Origin: Apus apus
Lineage: Eukaryota > Chordata > Aves > Apodiformes > Apodidae
Direction: 5' to 3'
DNA: 64,000 nucleotides
Assembly: GCF_020740795.1 (NCBI RefSeq)
Contig: NC_067301.1
Span: 8,260,501-8,324,500 of the forward strand
The translations under genes and the position numbers were made by a program. Under the pieces are notes generated by a model that was not told where the DNA came from, ran no database searches, and saw only the letters and a program-made list of their open reading frames with translations. Shown piece after piece: positions 24,715-34,225 of the stretch (its first letter is position 1; each line of letters begins with the position of its first letter).

Positions 24715-25943
24715 GTATGGATCCATTTCCACTTGCAGATGGCACCAGAGTGGCTTTGGGGACTGTCACTCGCACAAGAAGCCAGACACTGTCCTTCTGT
24801 CTGTCCCTCTGGAAGGTCAGATCTCCTTCTGTTTTTGCTGGGAACAGCAGGCACCTCCTCTGAGCCCTCAGCCCTTCTGCTGTCTTTGCAGGGCCTGTCT
24901 GGGACAGTGTTTCAGCTACAGTGTCCCCAACACCTTCCCTCAGTCCACGGAGTCCCTGGTTCACTGTGACTCCTGCATGCCAGCCCAGTCCATGTGGGAA
25001 ATCGTGAGTATCACTGTCTGCTCCACGGTTCTTCCTGCAGGGAAGCTCAGGAGCTCTCAGCTCTGCTCTGCCACCACTTTAGGGCAAGTTGTTCTCCTTC
25101 CCTCAGGTTTTCCCACTTGTAGTTTCCTTCTAGGGTGAGTGTGCCCTGTCCTGAGGTGCCTGGATGGAAGGGGCTGCTGGCCCCAATGCCCCAGTGGATG
25201 ATAGTCACTCTGCAGAATCATTCTCCACCACTCCCTGCATTACTCATCCCTGTGCTCATCCTACCTGCCCCTTCTCCTCACCACTCTCTTTGTCACCTCC
25301 TCCCACTTGGGAGCTTTTGCCTTCTTAGGTGTCCAGAAGTGCTTTCCCAGCCCATCTCCCATCACCCTCAGACCTCCCAGTTTCATGCCACCGCTGATTC
25401 TGGCAGAGCCACAAACCCTGTGTCTGAGGCAAGCCTGGGGATCCAGGGCTCAGCTCTCTGCTTGGCTTTCAGAGCAGACATTTGGGCAGATGTCACCTTG
25501 TGAGACATTCCCAGAGCACTCTTGCCTCTAGCCTGGCCATGGAGGTCTGGATGGGCAGCAACATGTCTCTGCTGGCTTCAGATACCCCAGCTCTAAGGGC
25601 AGGGGGCAGATCAGACCACCCCCAGCAGGACGGCCATCGGGCGTTGAGCCTGCCCACTCACTCTCTGTGTCTTCCTCCTTCTTCCCAGGTGACACTGGAC
25701 TGTCCAGGCAATGAGGAGATCCCCAGGGTGGACAAGCTGGTGGAGAAGATACTTCACTGTAGCTGCCAGGCTTGTGGGAAGGAGCCCAGCCATGAGGGAG
25801 CCCTGTTCAATGTCTACCTGAATGCAGAGGAGAACATGCCCGCTGAAGGTCCCAGCCCCCACCACTATGCCCACCACCAACAGGAGGTGGAAGAACCTCC
25901 TGCCTCCAGCCACCACCACCACGAGGAAGAGAGCGAGGAGTGA
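24545..25943 (+). CDS. NBL1: NBL1: neuroblastoma suppressor of tumorigenicity 1 (DAN), BMP antagonist
   Basis: Three coding exons (24545-24714, 24892-25003, 25689-25943) join in phase to give 178 residues; human NBL1 is about 181. Residues 1-17 form a hydrophobic signal peptide ending at Ala-Ala before a Pro-Pro-Pro stretch. A DAN-type cystine-knot domain follows, with cysteines at 35, 49, 59, 63, 82, 85, 99, 118, 120 and 123, and one N-glycosylation sequon at Asn39. The tail from about residue 149 is rich in His and Glu. The family is secreted and binds BMP/GDF ligands, blocking receptor access. The double ATG at 24545 and 24548 matches the human Met-Met start. It lies between the CpG island and HTR6 as in mammals. 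Identity is near certain from the conserved '[20 protein letters not shown]' block. Confidence 0.97.
24715..24891 (+). other. NBL1: NBL1 intron, 177 nt, stop-free in the coding frame
   Basis: The interval between donor 24715 and acceptor ending at 24891 is exactly 59 codons long and contains no stop in the NBL1 frame, so retention would keep the downstream cystine knot in frame with a 59-residue insertion. The donor (gtatgg) is weaker than consensus; the acceptor (tgtctttgcag) is good. Confidence 0.85.
24892..25003 (+). CDS. NBL1: NBL1 coding exon 2
   Basis: 112 bases completing Arg57 and encoding residues to Ile95, including Cys59, 63, 82 and 85 of the cystine knot. Ends phase 0 before donor gtgagt at 25004. 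The residues are almost identical to mammalian NBL1 over this exon. Confidence 0.96.
25004..25688 (+). other. NBL1: NBL1 intron between coding exons 2 and 3
   Basis: A 685-nt intron with donor gtgagt and acceptor 'ttcttcccag'. It contains pyrimidine-rich unique sequence and no repeat or exon that I recognise. Confidence 0.85.
25689..25943 (+). CDS. NBL1: NBL1 coding exon 3 (C-terminal)
   Basis: 255 bases starting at Val96 and ending in TGA. Encodes Cys99, 118, 120 and 123 closing the cystine knot, then an acidic, His-rich tail with a run of four His (residues 169-172) encoded by a short CAC/CAT repeat, followed by Glu-rich residues. Confidence 0.95.
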   Translation: MTLDCPGNEEIPRVDKLVEKILHCSCQACGKEPSHEGALFNVYLNAEENMPAEGPSPHHYAHHQQEVEEPPASSHHHHEEESEE

Positions 25944-27050
25944 CCTGACCCTTGTGGACTGTCCTTGTAGGGGGGGTTGTGCCAGGGAGAGGGCCGGGGT
26001 TTGGGGAGGGAGGGGGGTGGTGGAGTCTTTGCTGTCTAATAGCTGCCCTCACACTTTGCTCTCCAAGACACCCTGGGGCTGGAGGGAGGTTTGGAGGCAG
26101 GAGCAGGGCTGAGGGGTGGGTGTGGGGCTGGAGCTGCAGGGCCAGAGAGGGCTTGGGGTTTTCTGATGCAAAACTACTTGCACATAATAGTAATAATATA
26201 TTGAGAGGAGCAGGAACCAGGATGAGGGGGTTTGGGCTGAGGACAAGAGGTGGGCTGGGTTCCCCAGGGGCTGTCTGCAGGTTCCTGGAACCTGCTGGGA
26301 AGCCCTAGCTGGGTTCTGCTGGGTTTTCCTCTTGGAAATGGCTTGTGTCTGGGGCAGAGGAAGAAGGGCTGTGGCCTCTCCACAGTCCCATGAGAGATGC
26401 ACATCTCTCCTGGGGTGTGAGGGACTGGGGGCATCTCCTGTTCTTGCCATCTGCCACCTAAGGACAGGTGGGCTCAGCATGGACACACTGGTCCTCCTGG
26501 ATCTGAATTCAACTCCAGTGTCCTCCTATTAGGTAGCTCATGGGGAGTATTTTGTCCCGGTATGGGACCACGTGTGTGAGGTTGCTGGGAACCCTGGTGG
26601 TGAGAGCCCTTTCCTTGCTGGTCCTCAGGGCCACCACATAGCTCCCTGGGGAGCAGGGAGCTGGGTGTTCTGTGGGCACTAGGTTTCACGTTTGGTGGCC
26701 CCCAGGGGATGGTGTTGGGGTGGTCTGGGTGGGAGGCAGTCCCTCTCCTCCCTCTCCCTGCTGCACTTTAATGGTGGTGGAGGGAGAAGGGGGATGGGTG
26801 CTGGGATGCCAAGGTACCTCCACAGGGGGCTGCTTCTGCAGGGCTGGGGGGGGCTCAGGGTGGAGGTGGTGGTCCCAGGCCCCTTCTCTCTGGTGTATAA
26901 AGCTGATTTCTTTGGCACTGTCCTGACAAGAGCTTCCAGAGCTTGTAATCGATGCCTCCTCCCCCTCCTTTTTACAAGGTTTGGTTTTATGGTTGATTGG
27001 TTGTTGTTTGGTTTGTTTTTTTCTTAAATAAATTTAGTTCTGACTTCCAT
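25944..27050 (+). other. NBL1: NBL1 3' UTR
   Basis: From the stop codon to shortly after the AATAAA at 27027-27032. The roughly 1.1-kb length resembles that of mammalian NBL1. It contains G-rich runs near 26000-26020 and a short AT-rich island at about 26186-26204. The 3' end is inferred from the poly(A) signal. Confidence 0.7.
27027..27032 (+). terminator. NBL1: NBL1 polyadenylation signal
   Basis: Canonical AATAAA followed within about 30-60 bases by GT-rich sequence ('gggtgcctggtggttttt'), the expected downstream element for cleavage and polyadenylation. Confidence 0.75.
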
Positions 27051-29075
27051 TTCTCAGTGCTCTGGGTGCCTGGTGGTTTTTGGCCAGGGGAGTGATCCTT
27101 TACACCAGGATCCCAGGTGGGACAGCAGTGCAGGAGGGTGCAGGGAGAGCCATGGATCCCTTCAGCTTCCTGCAGGGAGGAGGAGGGAAAAACCCACCCC
27201 AAAACCTCACCAGATGGGCTGCACGTGGGGATGAGGAGCCTGCTCAGCAGTTGCTGCCCAGGCCTGGTTGTGCTCAAGAGGTCTTGTCCCGACAGCCTGG
27301 AGGTTTAAGGGCTGTGGGGTCCCACTTGTGTGCGAAGTGCGTGGGGGTCTCTGCGGGATCGTGCAACCTTTACCGGCTCTGTTGCCACTAGGTGACACTC
27401 TTGATCCAGCGTGTTCCCTGGCTTCCAGATGTTCGTGGCCTCCAGGAGTGCCTCTGGCGTGGAGGAAGGCGAACTTGGACATCGACATGGACATCCCTTC
27501 GTGGGTGAGGAGGGGACACAAGTGCCTTAGCTGACCAGTGGGTTCTTTCCAAGGGTGTTTGGATCCAGCAGAGCAGAACCTGCCCTTGAAAACCCCTGGT
27601 CCCACTGGTGCCTGGCCAGACCCTCAGAAACCATCAGATGATTTTCCCATGTCTGAGCCTAGCTCTGGGGCAGGTCGTGTCTGCTCCTGGAGGGGCAGGA
27701 GGCTGTGTCCTTGGGGCTCTGTGTGAGCTTGGAGAGCAGCTCTCCAGGTGGTGGAGGTTTGTGTTAAGGCAGCAGTTGCCACAAGGAAGGGGATGGGCTG
27801 AAAAGGAAGGATCTGGGCATAAAAATAATTTATTTTAGGCTGTGAAGTGTCCTCCCAAGGACAGGAGCTTTACAGGAGAGCCCAGAGGCAGGCAAAGGTG
27901 GAGAAATCCATGCTGTCAGACCACCACGATGTGGCCCTTTTATTGGTGGTCAGTGAAAAGAGGGGCTGGATTTAGCCAGGGGACTGTTCCTGTAAACTCC
28001 AGGAGCTGCAGTTTAAGGTGCTCAGACCAGGATGTCTCCACCTCCTTTCCACACAACCTGAGCTTCAGTGGAGACAGACAGTGGAGGGCAGATGAAAACA
28101 CAGACCTTGAAAAGGTAACTGGCCAAGCTCCATCCAAAATCTGCCCTAAGGAGCCACCCCAATTAAAGGTGGAATGAGATCCTAAGAGTAGGTTGTACTA
28201 TTGGAGGCCACTGCGTTAAGCCCTGGACTGCCTGGGTGTCCTCCCTGAGGTCTCCCAGCCTCCCAGTTTTCCTCTCTCCAGCTCACCAACCCTTTCTTTG
28301 CTATGGTGACACTGGGTGGCTGTTGACAACCTGGTTTTGCTTTCCCTGCTAGTGGTACTGGAGAGCAGAGCTGGTGGAAACCATGGTCCCCTGCAGATGT
28401 GCCCAGAAACTCAGCACAGGGCAGAGAGCACAGACAGGCCTGCAGAGCTGCTGGAGCAGAGAAGCTTTTGCAGGGACAACAGTAGGATTTGGATCTCATT
28501 TTAAGGCAGTTTTTTTTTTTTTTTTTAAACACATTTTCCTTCCATCAATACAGATTCACTTCCCCAGGAAAAGCATCCAAACCAAGAGTACAAAACCTCC
28601 CTGGTTGTGCTCCACACTCCTGATCCCATCTCCTTTTCTGGAGACAAACTGAGGTGCTCCTAAGCTTTTGGGGCAGCAGGGCTGAGGAGGGAGCCTGGCT
28701 CTGCACTCTGGCACAACTTCCAAGCTGTGCACTCGTGTGGAGCCAGCTGGGAGAAATCTGTGCTGCTGCATTGATGTCCCCAGGCTGATGAGCCTGGAGC
28801 AGCGTGGGCTTGGGGTGGGTTTTCTTGCTTGTTGCCAGCACAGATGGGACAAGGAAATGAGGGTTTCCTGGTACAAGAGCTTTTCCAAAGCAACCTCCTG
28901 CTGCGATCAGAGCCTCGTGTCTGTGTGCTCTGCCTTGGGATCCCTGCCAGGACATAGGGATGCAGGGGTGGCCGGGGTGGGTTTGGCTGGGAGCATCCAA
29001 GGAGAGGGTCCTGGAGAAGCAGAGGGAGGGCAAACACCCTTGCACAAGCTCTTGGGAGAGCTTGTCCTGGTGTGA

Positions 29076-29115
29076 GTGACAGCAGCTGCTTCCCAGTGAC
29101 AGCGGCTGCTTCCCA
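29076..29115 (+). repeat. Tandem duplication of a 20-base unit
   Basis: Two adjacent copies (29076-29095 and 29096-29115) of 'gtgacagcagctgcttccca' differ at one base (agcagc versus agcggc). The near identity points to a recent local duplication. Confidence 0.9.
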
Positions 29116-29361
29116 GGAAGAAGCTTTCCAGTGGCATGGAGATCCCAGGGGGGCAAGTGGGCTGCATGAGGGCTTGTGTCCATCTGCAGAGGTGAGCCCT
29201 GCTTTGCATCTCACAGAGCTGAACTGCACGTTCAAGCCCCTGAAAAATGCATGACAAAGTTGTTGGAAAGGTGATTAGAAAAAGTGGATGTTGGTGAAAA
29301 GACAAATTCCTGCTGGGCTGGTACAGCTGGAAATGAGTTAACAAAAGCTTCAGAGGTGGCA

Positions 29362-29552
29362 CAAAATGGTTTGGGTTGGAAGGGATCTTGAATATCATCT
29401 AGTCCCAACCCCCTGCATGGGCAGGGACACCTCCCACCAGCCCAGGCTGCTCCAAGCCCCATCCAACCTGCCCTTCAACACTGCCAGGGATGGGGCAGCC
29501 ACAGCTTCCCTGGGCAGCCTGGGCCAGGGTCTCACCACCCTCACAGGGAAGG
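29362..29552 (-). mobile_element. CR1 LINE 3' fragment, antisense
   Basis: Starts 'aaaatggtttgggttggaag' and runs through 'catgggcagggacacctccc' and 'ggggcagccacagcttccct' to the 'ctcaccaccctcacag' block. Truncated relative to the copies at 38731 and 59206. Confidence 0.92.
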
Positions 29553-30099
29553 ACAATGGCTGTCCCTGTGGCCACAGGGGTTGGTGCCAGGGGCACAACA
29601 GACACACACACAGAGCTCTGGGCTGTGCTTGAGTCAGGTCTCCCCTCAACAGAAACTGCAGCCATTTGAGGGGAAAAAAACTTTTCTGGCTGTCCTGGAA
29701 TGGGTGCAGCCTTTTCCCTTGGCTTCTGCTCACCCCTCCATCCAGACTGCTGGAAAACCAACCCAGCAAGTCCCTCCCGAGGCAGGTGAATTGGGAGCTG
29801 TTGCCTGCAGGTTTGGTCACTTTTTATTTGGCTTTGTAAAATTTTGCTTTGAATGAAAAGTGGAGCCTGGTGCTGCGGGCTGGGCTGGCCACGAGGTGCT
29901 GGCCCCGGGGCCACTGCCCACTTGCCAGGTGACCACAGGGTCCCCGGTGGCAGAGGGGAAGCAGAGCGGGCACTGGCTGTGTCCTTAAGGAGGAAAAGGG
30001 AACTCTGAGGCTGCCCCTTCGTGGAGTTCCCACCAGACCCTGTTTTCATTAGCATTTAATTACATCTCCTCCTCTCCCTCCACACTCCCAGCCCCACCT

Positions 30100-30380
30100 C
30101 CTCAGAACCGGCAACTCTGCCTCCTGCTCCGTGCATCCCGTAGCCGCAGGTCACACTGCCCCGCACACCTCTGCACCCACCTCTGCCGGGGGAGGGACAC
30201 GGAGGGACACCTTCCCCATCTTCCTCCTGACGGGAGAGCTTGGCTGAAAGGTTGGGAACATCCCCGCGCTCGCCTCGGGGCTGCTCTGCCTCTCCCGGCT
30301 CTGGCTGCGGCAGCGGCAGAGCCCGGCACGGAGCCGCTCGGCGGGGCCCCTGCCCCGGGGGACAGAGAGCACCGCGGGGT
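30100..30380 (+). promoter_or_regulatory. HTR6: CpG-rich patch, candidate HTR6 promoter or 5' UTR
   Basis: CpG dinucleotides become frequent at 30240-30375 (cgcgctcgcc, ggcagcggcag, cggcgggg), a local island ending about 530 bases before the HTR6 ATG. No TATA box is clear. A run with TAATTA-type homeodomain-like bases lies just before it at about 30046-30064. The transcription start cannot be placed. Confidence 0.5.
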
Positions 30381-30633
30381 AGAGCATTCCCAGCATCTGG
30401 AGTGTCCTGGGATCCGGAGCATCCCTGTCATCCGGAGCATCCTGAGGTCCTGAGCATCCCCAGCATCGGTACTATCCTGGGGTCCAGAGTATCCCAGCAT
30501 CTGGAGCATCCTGAATTCCAGATTATTCACTGGTTCAGCACATCCAAAGCATCTCTGGCATCTCAAGCATCTCAGCATCGATCCCTGGCATCTTGAGCAT
30601 TCCAGCATCCTGAGGATCCCCAGCATCCCAGAG
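30381..30633 (+). repeat. Degenerate GAGCATCC/CCAGCATC minisatellite upstream of HTR6
   Basis: Roughly 250 bases made of repeated variants of 'gagcatccccagcatc' and 'ggagcatcctg', spaced about 15-20 bases apart with substitutions and small indels. It occupies most of the interval between the CpG-rich patch and the HTR6 start codon, so may be transcribed as part of the 5' UTR. Confidence 0.85.
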
Positions 30634-30913
30634 CTGTGTCCAGGGGTATCCCAGTGCAGAGGGATTTGCAGGGACAAGGAAATTCCTGGCTGTGAATAAC
30701 AGGGAGGGAACCTTACTCCTGCTGATCGGCTCCTGGGAATGTCACTCTGCCCTGCTTGCCAGTGAAGAGGGAGAGTGGAGGAAGAGAGGGAGAGAAGGAG
30801 GAGGGAGGAGGATGAACACGGAGCAGGGAGAGGGATGGTCCTTCCCCTGGAGCTGGCTCTGGCGATGATCACCTAGTGCAGGTCAGGGCTGGAGAAGGTC
30901 CCCCCAGCTCCTC

Positions 30914-31645
30914 ATGGAGGGTGGTTCGGGGGCCCCCAACTCCAGCTTGCTGGGGGAGCGCTCGGCACTGGTGGGGAGCAGCTGGGTGGCTGCCTTCCTC
31001 TGCTTCATCATCCTGCTGACCACGGCGGGGAATTTCCTCCTCATCCTCCTCATCGTCACCCAGCGCTCCCTCCGCAACACTTCCAACTACTTCCTGGTTT
31101 CCCTTTTCATGTCCGACCTGATGGTGGGGCTGGTGGTCATGCCCCCAGCCATGCTCAACCAGTTGTACGGCCGCTGGGTGCTGCGGGGTGACTTCTGCTC
31201 CCTCTGGTACTCCTTCGATGTCATGTGCTGCAGCGCCTCCATCCTCAACCTCTGCCTCATCAGCCTGGACCGCTACCTGCTCATCATCTCCCCCCTCAAG
31301 TACAAGCTGAGGATGACCTCCTGCAGAGCCCTCTGGCTCATCCTGGCCACCTGGACCTTGGCTGCTCTGGCCTCCTTCCTACCCATCAAGATGGGTTGGC
31401 ACAGGCTGGATTTTGAAGTCCAGTCCCCAAATGTCACCTCCCGAGGGGATGAGGAGCAGTGCAGGCTGCTGGTCAGCTTGCCCTATGCCTTGGTGGCCTC
31501 CTGCCTGACTTTCTTCCTCCCTTCTGCTGCCATCTCCTTCACCTACTGCCGCATCCTCCTGGCAGCCCGCAAGCAAGCAGTGCAGGTGGCTTCCCTTGCC
31601 TCCAACGTGGCCACCACCACCACCTCCGATGAGACCACATCACAG
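30914..31645 (+). CDS. HTR6: HTR6 coding exon 1
   Basis: 732 bases encoding residues 1-244: N-terminus, TM1 to TM5 and most of intracellular loop 3, ending after a Thr-rich segment at Gln244. Donor gtaagg at 31646. The ATG at 30914 has G at +4 and is the start giving a length close to human. Confidence 0.96.
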
Positions 31646-34225
31646 GTAAGGTGGCCACAGCCACATTGCTCCTTGCAGACCCTTGTGGTTTGGACCCTCA
31701 GGGTGTTTCTGTCTTCAGGATGGCCTGGGTTTGGCAAAGGGCTTTGGCAACCAGACCACAGGGAGGGACATTGTGGGCAACATCCACCCCCAAGATGTCC
31801 TCAAGATGTCTCCTGCAAGGTGCATCATGCCTTGTCCCAGCCATGCTGTGCTTTCCAGCTGCTCAGGAGCACAGAATCATGAGCAGAAGCAGAGAAATCA
31901 ATGAGGATCCAGGCAAAAATGCTCAGCAGTGCAAAATAAACTCAGTTTCTCCCCCTTCTTGGCTCATGTCATCCCAGAGGGGTTTAATCTTATCTGACTT
32001 TCCACACTTAAATCTTGGCCATGGTGGGTGTGAGACAGATGGGGTAGAAGGAGCTTAAATAACAGTCAATCCCAAATTCTGGAGAGCACCTTATTTTGAA
32101 CAGGCAGCTTCTATTTTTGTTACCTCTTCTATAATGGGAACTGCAAGAATACCTCCTAACTCCAGTGCTGGTTAAACCAGCATGTGTGGTTTTTAGAACC
32201 AAACCCTGGCTGCACTTGTTTGTACTGCTCCAGGAGAAGGTAATTGTCACTAAATCTAACAGCTTTAATTCCCTGTAATGGGCTTTATTGACCTCATATC
32301 CTACAGGGAAAAAGAAAAACTTAATTGCCTTTAAATACCTTGATTTAATTTGATTTTCTCTCTCTTTTAAGAAAGGAGGCGGGACTCTCTGGCCCAGTCA
32401 GCCCTCCCACATGAGCTGAGAGGCAACAGACTTTGGAGAGGAAAATAAGAATAAAAAAATAAACAGACAATATGAAAATGAGAATCAAAAAATAAACAGA
32501 CAATATCATAAAATACTTATTTCCCACCCAGATACCAGGTTTTGGGACTTGACAAACACAAACCTGCCACCTCTCCAGTGCTGCCCCACTCAGGGGACAG
32601 CGAGATGATGTGGAAAACCAGCCTTCAACCCTGGATTTCAGCAGAGTAAAGTGCCCCAGCAGGTTCCTGGGTGAGCTTAAGCTCAGGGTGAGCTGCAAAG
32701 GAGGGGTCAGCCAGGGAACGTGTGGATTTCATCTGGTTAACTGGAATTCTGATCTCTTTTTGGGCAGGGAGCTGTGTGGCTGTGAGGCCTTACTTCATTA
32801 TGGCAGAGGGTTGAGATAATCACTGTGGATTGTAAGAGTGGGTAGAGGAGAGAGTTAGTTCAGCCACAGAATCATGGAATGGTTTGGGTTGGAAGGGACT
32901 TGAATCATCTAGATCCCAACCCCCTGCATGGGCAGGGACACCTCCCACCAGACCAGGTTGCTCCAAGCCCCATCCAACCTGCCCTTCAACACTGCCAGGG
33001 ATGGGGCAGCCACAGCTTCCCTGGGCAAGTTAAGGGGTTTGTGGGCTGGAATGTTTGATGTCCTGCTTTTAAAAATATAATTAATTTGTTGCTCTAATCA
33101 GTACCTAGAACTGCCTCTTCAGGGCATGGTTTATCCTCACCAAAACATTGGATTTGGATTTTTCTACAAAAGAAGCATCTTAATGATAAAGCCCCTATTT
33201 TACAGTAAAAATAATAAATAAATACAGATGTAATCTCTTTGATATTGAGGATTTCAACTCTTCCTGATTCCTGGGTTCAGGGACTGTGGTGTGTGACATC
33301 CTCCTGCAAAGGGAAATAATGCCAGGTTTTTTTGCAGGGTTTGAAGCCCCAAATGTCACTTTCCTTGTGCTCTGGCCCAGGGGAGGTGCCCACTCACCAC
33401 CCCATCTCCTGCTGCAGGTTCCCTGTGCCCCGAGCCAGCCCGTGGCTGGCAATGAGGGCAGGAGGTTCACCAACAAGCACAGCAAGAAGGCTCTGAAGGC
33501 CAGCCTGACACTGGGCATCCTCCTGGGCATGTTCTTTGTGGCTTGGCTCCCCTTCTTCATCACCAATGTGACTCAGGTAAGCAGCTGTGGGGTTTTTGGA
33601 CCTCAGGTTTTCAAGAGCTCATCGCTGGGTCGGAGCTCTGATGCCTGCAGGTCTTGTTGGAAAACCTGTGGGACTGAAGATGCAGTGTCCCCAGGGAGTG
33701 AGGACATGGCAAAAAGTCTTTGAAAGGGTTCCTTTGAAAGGAGAATGTTGGCATCCAGGTTGAGGTGAGAGATGGTGCTAATGCCTTGCTGTGTCCCCCT
33801 GCCAGGCAGTGTGTGGCTGTGTCCCAGCTGGCTTCTTTGACGTGCTCACCTGGCTGGGGTACTGCAACAGCACCATGAACCCCATCATCTACCCACTCTT
33901 CATGAGGGACTTCAAGAGGGCCATGGGCAAATACCTGCCCTGCTGCCGGCGTGCGGGGGAGCCCCATCCCAGCGCCATCTCCTTCTCCATGAGGAACTCC
34001 AACAGTGGAGCCCGCGCTGCCACCTCCCTCAAGAATGTCCTCACCTTACAGGCAGAGACTGACTCGCTGGAGTCTGGGGTGCTGGGACACGAGCACAATC
34101 TGCTGCCAGCTGCCCACAGTTCCCTGGCCCTCCCAGCCCCCAGGCCCTGCCTGCTCAACCACTTCGATGTGGAGCCTTCGGACACGGAGCTGCAGCCCAA
34201 GTGTCTTGGCACCCCCGTGGCCTAA
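30914..34225 (+). CDS. HTR6: HTR6: 5-hydroxytryptamine (serotonin) receptor 6, GPCR
   Basis: Exons 30914-31645, 33418-33576 and 33806-34225 join in phase 0 to give 436 residues (human 440). It is a class A receptor with seven membrane segments. Key residues seen: Asn40 (1.50), Asp68 (2.50), Cys95 and Cys183 for the TM3-ECL2 disulfide, Asp102 (3.32) for the amine, Asp-Arg-Tyr 119-121, Thr199 in TM5, Trp287 (6.48), Asn-Pro-x-x-Tyr 322-326, and a Cys-Cys pair after helix 8 as a likely palmitoylation site. A sequon at Asn9 lies in the N-terminus. 5-HT6 couples to Gs and raises cAMP, mainly in neurons. Diagnostic matches are 'FDVMCCSASILNLCLISLDR' and 'RILLAARKQAVQVASL'. Both introns fall where human HTR6 is interrupted. 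The C-terminal tail is the least conserved part. Confidence 0.97.
32448..32511 (+). repeat. 33-base A-rich tandem duplication
   Basis: The block 'aataaacagacaatat' with its flanks occurs twice at a 33-base period (first copy from 32448, second from 32481) with small differences. A local duplication in HTR6 intron 1. Confidence 0.85.
32866..33030 (-). mobile_element. CR1 LINE 3' fragment, antisense, in HTR6 intron 1
   Basis: Begins 'cagaatcatggaatggtttg' and includes the reverse CR1 tail blocks 'catgggcagggacacctccc' and 'ggggcagccacagcttccct'. Short truncated copy. Confidence 0.93.
33418..33576 (+). CDS. HTR6: HTR6 coding exon 2
   Basis: 159 bases (residues 245-297) after acceptor 'cctgctgcag'. 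Encodes the end of loop 3, the basic Lys-His-Ser-Lys-Lys stretch at the base of TM6, and TM6 with Trp287. Ends with Asn294-Val-Thr, a sequon at the outer end of TM6. Donor gtaagc. Confidence 0.96.
33577..33805 (+). other. HTR6: HTR6 intron 2
   Basis: A short 229-nt intron, donor gtaagc and acceptor 'ccccctgccag'. No repeats seen. Confidence 0.92.
33806..34225 (+). CDS. HTR6: HTR6 coding exon 3
   Basis: 420 bases including TAA. Encodes ECL3, TM7 with the NPxxY motif (Asn322-Tyr326), helix 8 ('RDFKRAMGKYLPCC') and a Ser-, Leu- and Pro-rich cytoplasmic tail ending Thr-Pro-Val-Ala. Confidence 0.96.
   Translation, partial: AVCGCVPAGFFDVLTWLGYCNSTMNPIIYPLFMRDFKRAMGKYLPCCRRAGEPHPSAISFSMRNSNSGARAATSLKNVLTLQAETDSLESGVLGHEHNLLPAAHSSLALPAPRPCLLNHFDVEPSDTELQPKCLGTPVA

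Larger units (their letters stand above)
27051..30099. other. NBL1-HTR6 intergenic region
   Basis: About 3 kb with no gene that I can support. It holds an antisense CR1 fragment at 29362-29552, a poly-T run at about 28510-28527, and an exact-but-one tandem duplication of a 20-base unit at 29076-29115. Open frames on the minus strand here are without recognisable domains. Confidence 0.6.
31646..33417 (+). other. HTR6: HTR6 intron 1
   Basis: 1772 nt. Contains an antisense CR1 fragment (32866-33030) and a 33-base A-rich tandem duplication at about 32448-32511. The intron lies in the loop 3 coding region, as in mammalian HTR6. Confidence 0.9.

Noticed and set aside
24443-25138. Single 231-codon frame over the first two NBL1 exons
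   Set aside because: It reads through the 177-nt intron and past the second donor. Splice sites and NBL1 similarity show the spliced form is the real product; the read-through is reported only as an intron-retention possibility.
30240-30596. 118-codon plus-strand frame that could be an HTR6 upstream ORF
   Set aside because: Its first codon is TTG, not ATG, and most of it is minisatellite sequence.
30102-30872. 256-codon minus-strand open frame upstream of HTR6
   Set aside because: It reads through the GAGCATCC minisatellite and CpG-rich patch; the repetitive Leu/Arg/Met composition comes from the tandem repeat, and no domain or splice structure supports a gene.
33286-33723. 145-codon frame around HTR6 exon 2
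   Set aside because: Only 33418-33576 matches HTR6; the flanks are intron sequence outside clear GT-AG sites.
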